A stretch of DNA of 64,000 nt from Dichetophora obliterata (taxonomy: Eukaryota; Arthropoda; Insecta; Diptera; Sciomyzidae). The notes beneath the pieces are model-generated. The model saw nothing but the letters and a program-made list of their open reading frames with translations. It made no database searches and was not told the DNA's origin. Within the stretch, counting starts at the first letter, position 1. Every line of letters starts with the position of its first letter. The stretch lies in the NCBI GenBank assembly GCA_963920525.1, contig OY986436.1, positions 29,955,318-30,019,317 on the forward strand, in the 5' to 3' direction. This document shows, piece by piece, positions 56,009 through 64,000 of this stretch. The translations under genes and the position numbers were made by a program.

Positions 56009-56167
56009 TATGATTTTTCACGTCAAATAGATTGCAACAGCGGTTTTTGAATTTAGAACACGACATTTTTGACAACGTCGAATGAACGTTTTTAGCAATA
56101 GAGCATGAACTGACAAATTAAGACATGTAAACAAGTTTAGAAAAGAACGCTGCGAAACGCTTCGCAC

Positions 56168-56502
56168 CAGAGATGTGCAACGAGTGATTCATACTTTGAG
56201 TATACTTATCGTATTCTCATGATTTAGCTGTACTTATATCCATTCGTACTCATAAAAATATTCATCGTATAAATAAGTACTTGACTTATTTTCCATAGAA
56301 TTGATATATATACCATAAACGCACAACGTTTTTGAGGGAACACCCAGCCGGAAAATTAATATGTATATGTCGCCAATATCTCTTAAATAAGTGAATATAT
56401 AAGTTATTCGAATATGAAACCTTTTTTAACGGATTACGAACGATTATACTCTGAATCGAGTATACTCTGAATGCTAAAAAAGCGACTCATTGAAATTCTC
56501 TG
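56168..56502. mobile_element. 335-bp hAT-type MITE nested in the right TIR
   Basis: Flanked by CTTCGCAC (56160-56167) and CTTCTCAC (56503-56510), an 8-bp duplication with one mismatch. Inverted ends CAGAGATGTGCAACGAGTG and CAGAGAATTTCAATGAGTC are related, and GAGTATAC lies subterminally on both sides. Removing it joins the right arm of the host transposon so that it matches the left arm (CACGTGC(A/G)AAG), which confirms insertion into a pre-existing element. Confidence 0.75.
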
Positions 56503-57042
56503 CTTCTCACGTGTAAGTTGCGATTGAAAAATTCGTTGCTCCGTAAGTATTTAAGTGCCCACTCTGAAATTCTACCAGTATTAAGAAAAAGGTTCTGGCT
56601 TTTTTTTTAACAAAAAAAAAAATTAGGCCCAAATTAAAAAAAAAATCAATTTGGAAATCTCTATTTTTCGCAATCTAAAAGTAATGTGATTAAGTTTTAG
56701 TGAACATCAATCGAAAGCTAAAAACAGAGTGCACATTTCTTCTTTGGAACAAATTTTTCTATCTTCTTTAGTTATGGCAGTATAAGCAATTTTAAAAAGG
56801 TCCTTTTTTAAAAACGTAATATAAAAAAATTATTTTCTCGTGAAGTCCTTTTTTTTGAAATAAAAAAATACGTGTCAAATATTTTTGAATAATGAACCAT
56901 AAAAAAAAACTTTCATTGCAAAATAAATTTTGGTGGCAAATTTTGTATGGAATGCCCCGTATATATAGTTTTAATAACGATTTTAATATATGCATAATAT
57001 GCTATGCACTACACACATGACACCAGTATTTATAGTTATATA

Positions 57043-58331
57043 CGAGGGTAATTTGATAATTCCGTGAAAAATTAAACAAAGAATGATTTTTACGGCAAAA
57101 AACGTTTTATTTCTTAATATAAATTATTTTTTTAGTTCGATACACTACGTCCAACGTTCCTCAAATTTTTTGATCTCATCTGAAAAATACGTTTTCGGAA
57201 GGTCCTCAAAATAGGCCTATGTTTCGGTGATGAGCTACTCTCTGGTGGTGAATCTCTATCCGCAGATTCATTTCTTCAGGTTTGGAACAGAAAATAGTCG
57301 GAGGGGTCCAAATCTGGAAAATAGGCTGGATGAGGAAGCAATTCTTACTTGAATTCATGATATTTTGGCATGTGAGCTGGGCATGTGTAAACGCACGCAT
57401 TGCTGGAAGAGCACTGTTTTCCTCGCCAAATGGGGACGTTTTTCTTTCAAAGCGTCGATGAAACGGTCCAATTCGGCTGCATAGTATTCGTCATTGATCG
57501 TTCATTTCTGTGCAAGGTAATCGATGTAGATTATACCGCGTTTATCCCAAAATACTGTTGCCATAACCTTTCCGGCCGATAGCACCGTCTTCACATCCTT
57601 CGTAACAAGTTCGGTAGGTGAAATCCACTGTTTCAAATGTTCCTTTTTCTCTAGTGTGTAGTGATGGATCCATGTTTTGTCCACGGTTACTAATCGACGG
57701 GAAAACCTTTTTTATCTTTGTTCAACATTACCAAACAAGCCCTTGAATCAATCAGTCACACGATCGCGTTTATGGTCGAGAGTGAGAAAACGCGGCACCC
57801 ATCTTGCGTATAACTTTTTTATATTCAAATTATTTCGCAAAATGTTCCACACTCTTTCGGTTGTGAAGCCAATGGCCTCAACAATCTGGCGCTCTTTAAC
57901 TCTGCGATCGGCCAACACGATATCGTGAATTTTAATGACCATTTCTGGTGTGGTGACCTCACTTGGGCGTCCAGAACGTTCGGCGTCACTTGTGCTTGTA
58001 CGACCGCATCGGAATTCAGTAAACCACTTGTGAATCATTCCAGTCGATGGTGCAGAGTCTCCATAGTATTTATCTAGCTTTTCCTTGGTTTGGCTACTGG
58101 TTTTTTTGCGCAAAAAATAATCATGATCACATGAAATTCACTTTTTTCCATTTTCACCAAAATTCACAAGATCGTATGCTGTCAATGGTTGCACAACACA
58201 AACTAAGCGTCGCAGCTAGCTGAAATTCTTACAGTTGTCTATTAACAGAAGGTAATTGACAGGATTATTGTCGCATTTTAAGTTACTATGCGGGAAATTA
58301 AAAAATTAATTAAATTCTCAAATCGCCCTCG
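57043..58331 (-). mobile_element. mariner-family transposon, decayed
   Basis: About 1.29 kb, the usual mariner size. TA flanks both ends (57041-57042 and 58332-58333). The inverted ends CGAGGGTAATTTGATAATT and CGAGGGCGATTTGAGAATT differ at three positions. The transposase is on the minus strand and broken. Confidence 0.88.
57110..58151 (-). pseudogene. mariner transposase pseudogene
   Basis: Start ATG at 58151 (MEKSEFHVIMI); a frame change follows within ~10 codons. The paired helix-turn-helix region is then well preserved (TKEKLDKYYGDSAPSTGMIH, KWFTEFRCGRTSTSDAERSG, RPSEVTTPEMVIKIHDIVLA, GFTTERVWNILRN). The catalytic region shows MDKTWIHHYTLEKKEHLKQW with the first or second acidic Asp, and SAGKVMATVFWDKRGIIYID with the next Asp. 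The C-terminus (YFSDEIKKFEERWT, near 57140) is in yet another frame, and the last D34D residue region is unreadable. At least three frame changes make it inactive. Confidence 0.85.
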
Positions 58332-58403
58332 TAAATTCAATTACTCTTTACAGACTTCAAAATATAGCAGTTATTGACTAAATGTTTTGCATGATAAATG
58401 TTA

Positions 58404-58437
58404 AACAACTTCTCACCGCAAAGCTTGAGAAGTTGTT
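58404..58437. repeat. 12-bp hairpin
   Basis: AACAACTTCTCA (58404-58415) pairs perfectly with TGAGAAGTTGTT (58426-58437) around a 10-nt loop. Confidence 0.8.
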
Positions 58438-58450
58438 GAGAAGTTGATAG

Positions 58451-58508
58451 AAGCACCTTATTTTAGCACCTCTTGCTAACAAGCTAGAGGTGCTAAAATA
58501 AGGTGCTT
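58451..58508. repeat. perfect 23-bp-arm hairpin
   Basis: Arms 58451-58473 and 58486-58508 are exact reverse complements (core AGCACCTTATTTTAGCACCT) around a 12-nt loop, TGCTAACAAGCT. The right arm ends three bases before the next transposon terminus. No coding or RNA family match is evident. Confidence 0.9.
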
Positions 58509-58511
58509 AAG

Positions 58512-60539
58512 AGCCCGAACAGAACCAAAGCGGATGTCGGTTGTCGGATTCGTCGTGCAAAAAAATACATGAAAATATATGCAGCCGCCAAAAATGAAAC
58601 CGCCGCACAATGGGAGATTCGTGACCATAAATAGAAAAAAGTAAAATTTTTGAAATTGTAAAAAATTTTTTAACAATGGACAGTCAGTGGACATCAGATA
58701 AGAAACGCCATAAAAATCACTTAGAAATCTTTTAAGGTTTGGTCAGAAAATGGCTCGAAATTTCAACTTTTTTTAATGAAAAAATTTGATAATATCACAT
58801 GTTTTTACTACCTGCAGTCGTAAGTGCTTCACTTTTTTGTTTTTGAAAGAATGTAATTAAAAAATAATAAAAATATGGTATTTCTTAAACTGTAGTTTTT
58901 TTTTTTTTGTTGATATTAAAAGAAATATATTTTTTGTGATTTTTTAAAAATAAGAATTTTTAGTGCATAGAAGCTAAAAACTTTGGAAACTTTAGCAGGT
59001 AAAAAGAAATACATCAAAAACCATCTTCCCACATTTTTGAAAAAAGCATTCATTAATATATATATTTATAGAAAAATATGCTTCTTGCTGCCCGAACTTG
59101 CCCGAAATTGAGTTTTATGTGATTTTTCTTCTCGTGAAATATCACTTAAAAAGCAATTTATTTTATTATTTTCAGCGTATCTTCAAAACAAAATTACATT
59201 AAACATAACAAAAAGTGATGTAAATCATCACAATTACGTTTTATGGAAGACTACAATTTTTTTTAGAAAATAGTAGGTGCAATAAGTTTACTTAAACATT
59301 CTTTTTTAACCGACTTTAAAAAGGAGGAGGTTCTCAAATTTGTTGTTTTTTTAAATGTATGTACCAATGTACATACAAAGTACTTGCCTGATTGCCATAA
59401 TTTTTTGTCAAAAGATAGAGACATTGAACATTGCTGGATTTGTTTTATGGAATGTAATCTACATATAGCTTAAGTGTTAAAATCCTTAGAATTTAAACTT
59501 GTATACTAAGAGCTTTATAAGTGTTATACGGAAAGAAAGAAGATTAGTATTAAAGGTGGACGTGCCTGTTGAAAATTTTTCTCAAGTTTAGGAAAAAAGT
59601 TTTTTAACATAGTATATCAGCATATTTTCTAAAAGCTCTTTTGTAAAAAAAATTTGTATTGAAGGTCGGCGTGTTTGTAAGCGTATTTAATCCAAAATTG
59701 TATATATTTTATATATAACACTACAAAGCACTCATACCAAATTTTAAAGCTCTAGGTTTATTTTTACTATTTTTACAAAAAAATTCGTATGGAAGGGGGG
59801 CGTGTCTGTGGGCGTATTTAATCCAAACTTGTAAATATTTTATACGTAACTCTACAAAGTACTCATACCAAATTTTAAAGCTCTAGGTTAATTTTTATTA
59901 AAAATTTCGTGTGGGAAGTGGGCGTGTCTATAGGCGGTTTTATCCAAACTTATATATATTTTAAATGTAACTACACAAATAACTCATACCAAATTTCAAA
60001 GTTTTAGTTTTATTTTTACAATTTTTTACAAAAAAATTAGTTTGTAAGGTGGGCGTGTCTGTGGGCGGATATAATCCAAACTTATATATATTTAATATTT
60101 ACCTCTACAAAGCACTCATACCAAATTTCAAAGCTGTAGGTTCATTTTTACTATTTATGGCCAAAACTTGTATGAAGTCCTCCCACTGTGCGCCGTAGAA
60201 ACGCGTGACGGGAAAACACCAGAACAGAATCTATTCTAATTTTTCTCTGACGGCTGGCGGATCTCTCTTTGAGTGACTTAAATGTTGCCATGTTTTTGCT
60301 AAATATTAGGTACGTTCAGTGTTATTTTCTTAGTTTTTATTTGATCTGACATTCTGTTTTTGTGCCTGTGTTGCACTCATGTAAATTCAAAGCATAATAT
60401 AAAATAATTTGTGTCATTGCCAATATGAAATGCAACCGTGATCCGACAACCGACAACCGCTTTTATTCTGAACGTGTTCTCAGCTGATTTTGCCGAGAGA
60501 GGCCCGACATCAGACATCCGCTTTGGTTCTGTTCGGGCT
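58512..60539. mobile_element. 2.03-kb non-autonomous DNA transposon
   Basis: Terminal inverted repeats of about 37 bp begin AGCCCGAACAGAACCAAAGC, with two mismatches. TTA occurs at 58508-58510 and 60541-60543 one or two bases outside the ends, which could be a Harbinger-type TTA duplication, but the alignment needs a 1-nt gap. A second, diverged copy of the terminal motif lies at 60438-60480. No transposase frame exists. The interior contains the phrase ACCGACTTTAAAAAGGAGGA (59311), which I recall as widespread in insect repeats, and a tandem array. Confidence 0.65.
59640..60180. repeat. tandem array, ~125-bp unit, about four copies
   Basis: GGCGTGT(C/T)TGT.GGCG followed by TATTTAATCCAAACTTG-like sequence recurs near 59672, 59798, 59925 and 60054. 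Each unit also has ACTCATACCAAATTTTAAAG and GCTCTAGGTT. Spacing is about 125 bp. It lies inside the 58512-60539 element. Confidence 0.8.
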
Positions 60540-60878
60540 TTTACACGTTCTGTTGTGAAAGTGGACTGCTGCTGCCCGTTCCTTCCCTAATCCATTGAAA
60601 ATAAAATAAAAGATTTGATAGCAACTTGAAAACTGCCTTTTATGTAACGTCCTCACCATTTTTTTCACAAATTTGTAAACAAACGAAACGGGTCCGTCGA
60701 GACATAAAAGAGCGAATTCCGCCTTACCAATTTGGAGTTAGTACTGATCGCAACAAAAGCTTTAATTGTATATTCCTATAAGATTATATGATAGTTCATA
60801 TAAATTCAAATACTACATTTTTATAAGCCCGTTATAATAAAAAATAATAAAACATATAGTTTTGTTTGGAATATGCTC
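60540..60878. other. gene-less stretch
   Basis: No gene or repeat recognised between two DNA transposons. Confidence 0.5.
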
Positions 60879-60881
60879 TTA

Positions 60882-61328
60882 AGGCGAATTTACACGATTC
60901 ACTATCATCGTTCACTTTTAATGAATCATCTAATTTGTAAAATGTAAATTGAGTTTCATCTTTAAAATGAAGATGATTGTCATCCATATTGAACAGTGAA
61001 AGAAGTAGAAGGTCTTCCTACTTTTGATGAAAGTGAAATCAAACCGAACTGATATGTCATTCGTACTGAAACACAATTGAAAGGTGTTAACATAATTTCA
61101 AGCAAAAAGTTTATATTTTTTTTATATAATTGCTGAATAGCTTTTATTTATTTAATTTTTTTAAGCATCAATAAAATTAATCAGCCAACGAATATATTTT
61201 GACATTCAACACCGAATCATCCATCAAATTTCAAATTTACACTTTGAATAATGTAAATTAAAAATTGATTCACTGTCATCGTTCAACGTTCACTATCATC
61301 GTTTTGAGTGAAATGTGTAAATTCGCCT
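60882..61328. mobile_element. 447-bp PIF/Harbinger-type MITE
   Basis: TTA at 60879-60881 and 61329-61331 flanks perfect 14-bp inverted ends AGGCGAATTTACAC, which continue imperfectly through TTCACT. TTCACTATCATCGTTCA and related phrases recur subterminally on both sides. A TWA duplication with a short A/G-starting TIR fits Harbinger MITEs. It has no coding capacity. Confidence 0.78.
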
Positions 61329-61331
61329 TTA

Positions 61332-63540
61332 CTCATAATAATATCATTCGTTTTCTCAAAATTCACTCGACAAAAAATATAAGAAGCCATATTTAATAAT
61401 AAAAGACAAATAAATAAAAACTAAAAAATACAAAACTAACAGTCATCTTAGGTGTTTAACTAAAAAGTAGCTAAAAGTAACACAACTGAATACTCAATTA
61501 CACATGATCTTGACCGAAATTGATCTATTACATATATTAAAGCCATATGTAAGGGCATTTTGTAGTAATACATTTAAATCTGTTTGCTTTGTTTGATTCA
61601 CATTAAGGAATATTAATAATTAAATTCATTTTGCTTGAAAAAGTTCACATCCTTACTTTAAATTGAATTCACATCCTTACTTTCTTTGAGTTGATGCCTA
61701 AGAATATTTTTTGTGAAGTGTCTCATAAAAAATTCTGGCTACTGATCTGTCATTTATAGCAAAATTGCTCAAAAATATTTTTGTCACAACAAAATTTTGA
61801 GCGTCTGGGGGCTTCAGCCACCATAGCTCCCCACCTGCATCCGCGCCTGATTTTCGAGTTATGTAAATGTTGTGTAAGATATTAAGTACGTAAGTAAGTG
61901 AGGACAGAGAGCTGAGGCTGTCGGTACATCACATTATAAAGTAAGTAAAAGATTAAGTGCCAAAAGCGCGCACAAAAGTCATTAAAAATGAGTCGAAATA
62001 AAATTGAAAAACATAGTAAAAAAAACCCTGCAGCACCACATTATTATACGCATCACCTGTAACAGTATAGAAGATGTCTTCTTCCTCTTTTTTTCGGTTG
62101 CTCCGCAGACCCTAAATGTTGCCATAAAATATGTAATTCAACTAAAAGCACAATCAATCATTTTGCACGACATGGCATCACTGCAAATTTAACGCCCACC
62201 ACTGGTTGCGTGGGGGGTTGGTTGGTTGAACGTTTTACTTGTTGGATTGTATGGTATGTTTGTTTTCTTGCTTATCAGTTTGTCTATCTGTCTGTCTGTT
62301 TGTTTGTTTAGGGGCGAAATTAAGGGTTGGAGGCTGTCGTTCACTGCTGTTTAAATTTGTTTAAAATATAATAAATGATTCGCTGCTGCTGCTCACTTCG
62401 CTTGAATAAACCACCAAGTTGCCATCTTAATATTATTATGCGGCAATTGTTTGTTTCTATGTGTGTGTGTGTGAAACCCATAATATGCTTTGTTTACTAC
62501 AAAACCGCAAAACTTTTCTTAAGGGCAGCATTTTACAATGAAATTTTTATAAAACATAATTATCTGTAATTGTATAATTCAAGTCCGTTCTGCAAAAAAC
62601 ATAGTGGTAGCAACCTGTTAGTTACATCATGAATATAATTGGCATAAAGTCAAAAAATATAAATCTTGCTATGACTATGCAATACTAAAAATACGGTTAC
62701 CTTTTACCTATGAAACTATGCTTCATGAACGAGTATTGTTTATGATAATCATAGCCGAAAAACTTGACTTCATCCCATAAAGTCTTTGAAAAATTCTAAA
62801 AAGCTGTTATTAAATATTATTTTTTTAAACCATTGCCAAAAACAATAAAATGTAACAATGAAGAAAACAAAAAGACAAAGCCGAAAAATTGAAAGGCTCA
62901 TTGCAATAACGTGATAAGCCACATTATCTAAAAAATATATTTTTTACGCTCGATACATTATTAAATGCATTGCCTTTAACCACTGAAGAGGTTTTGGTTG
63001 AAAATTTACAGTCCATTATTTCAAAATATTTTTTATGTAGCTTATCATGTTCTTGAAATAAGCCCTTCAATTATACAATATTATATTATTTTGAAATTTA
63101 ATAAATCAGGTCTAGTTTTCAAAATACAGCAATTTTTAACTTTTGCCGTCTTTGAATAAATCTTTCCCTATCTTTCAATAAACTACAATACTTAAACACT
63201 TATTTGATATATTTTTAGTTAAAAAATTAACTTTGAAACAAATTTTCTTTAGATATTTTTTATATATTATTGTATTTTTACACAATTTTCTGCATAAATT
63301 TTTATTGTTTGAAGCACAGGTAATTTTAAAAAATTAAAAAAGTGAAAAAGAAAACATTTCTTTTCATACAAGCACGTCATACTAGCATACAAACATTAGA
63401 TCAATTTTAAATATTATGAAAATAATGCTATGGAAAGATTCTTTGTTGAATTTCAAAAACAAAATCGTTTGTTTTTCGTTTGTCCTTTGCTTCTTCAAAG
63501 AATTTTGTAGAAAACCTAATAAATATTTAAAATATACACA
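61332..63540. other. gene-less stretch
   Basis: About 2.2 kb without a supported gene. Near 61830-61855 the complement of CATCCGCGCCTG reads CAGGCGCGGATG, like a hAT end, but no partner was found. A GT run lies at about 62460-62472. The rest is AT-rich. Confidence 0.5.
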
Positions 63541-64000
63541 GATTTTTAGAATATACACAGCGAGAAACAGTTTCTTTTTTATTAGCACAATAAGACTTTG
63601 GAATTCATTGCCAAGCTATTTGAAACAAATAAATATTAGAGCCAGCTTTGAACAGGAAATTTTTAGATATTTCTCATTTCTTGATAATTTTTTATTTTAA
63701 TTCTTTTTTCTATTATATAATCTTTTCTTTTGTTGTATCTATTCAATCTTTTCCTTTGCTTAAAAACTCTCTGCTTCCTTTCTCTTTTTTAAATCAAATT
63801 CCTTAACTTCATTATTTAATAACTTCAAAATAATATATTATATTAATTTTAATATTTTAATTTACTAGTTTATATACATAGCTTTGAGATAAATGTAAGT
63901 TATTTAAGTAAATGCATATCGATTGATTTTCCTTCTTTGATGTACCATAAAAGCTTAATCTAAATGTACAACTATAATTAATAAATAATAATAATAATAA
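63541..64000 (+). mobile_element. LINE 3' end with (TAA)n tail, window edge
   Basis: TARNSFFFISTIRLWNSLPS then YLKQINIRASFEQEIFRYF, stop at 63698-63700, is the typical C-terminus of jockey/I/CR1-like ORF2 (pattern R.S...R..R.WNSLP......S...F......). An AT-rich 3' UTR and a TAATAATAATAATAA tail follow at the window end. TAA-repeat tails are known for I-type LINEs. The copy is strongly 5'-truncated. Whether it belongs to the same family as the LINE at 16405 is unresolved. Confidence 0.75.

Larger units (their letters stand above)
53015..56958 (-). mobile_element. 3.94-kb long-TIR DNA transposon (Sola-like, tentative)
   Basis: Inverted arms of about 450-475 bp (53015-53490 and 56503-56958, the latter joined to 56160-56167 across a later insertion) begin GGGGCATTCCATACAAAATT. 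GTAT flanks both ends directly (53011-53014 and 56959-56962), a 4-bp duplication. The minus strand carries a decayed transposase from about 56008 to 53938. From memory, the transposase type and the 4-bp duplication point to the Sola superfamily, but I cannot confirm that. A T30 tract at 53351-53380 lies in the left arm. Confidence 0.75.

Noticed and set aside
62004..62569. Host exon near the right end
   Set aside because: Short frames without domain, splice pattern or codon bias; I cannot support a host gene anywhere in the window.

Overview
This window looks like repeat-rich, AT-rich genomic DNA from an insect, most probably a schizophoran fly. Three things suggest this: the mix of transposons, a 56-nt spliceosomal-type intron inside one transposase, and (from memory) a SINE core motif familiar from tephritid and other fly genomes. 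I found no convincing host protein-coding gene and no rRNA or functional tRNA gene. Almost everything I can identify is a mobile element, often nested in another, separated by 0.3-3 kb of gene-less intergenic or intronic DNA.

Layout, left to right. 0.5-16 kb: a tRNA-derived SINE with an 11-bp target-site duplication, a Tc1-like relic, several tRNA-like SINE heads, a ~110-bp tandem array at 9-10 kb, a hAT-type MITE and a second SINE copy. 16.4-22.2 kb: a decayed LINE, broken once by a solo-LTR-like segment flanked by a 190-bp duplication, and again by a 2.81-kb TTAA-flanked DNA transposon. That transposon carries a nearly complete Kolobok/Mutator-like transposase. 22.4-32.4 kb: a MITE, then a hAT element with a perfect 8-bp duplication (23921-32344). 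The hAT element holds a full-length Ty3/Gypsy retrotransposon with apparently identical LTRs, a large palindrome and a PIF/Harbinger relic.

32.7-44.1 kb: a SINE with a 15-bp duplication, a complete piggyBac element (36070-38703) whose transposase has one internal stop codon, and a second Gypsy element split in two at its RNase H region with the halves in opposite orientations. 44.8-52.5 kb: a ~125-bp tandem array, a long-TIR element, a TTAA MITE, and a 2.16-kb foldback element whose arms both contain 178-bp tandem units. A second array at 52 kb is related to the 9-kb array in inverted orientation. 53-64 kb: a 3.94-kb long-TIR transposon with 4-bp duplications (Sola-like transposase, tentative), a hAT MITE inside it, a mariner pseudogene, two hairpins, a non-autonomous 2-kb element, a Harbinger-type MITE, and the 3' end of another LINE with a TAA-repeat tail at the window edge.

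These elements do not form a pathway. The window is a layered record of insertions: Gypsy inside hAT, Kolobok-like inside LINE, hAT MITE inside a long-TIR element. Several elements look young (clean TSDs, matching LTRs) yet have broken reading frames. Three of those breaks fall in A8/A9 homopolymer runs, so sequencing or assembly error must be separated from real decay or frameshifting.
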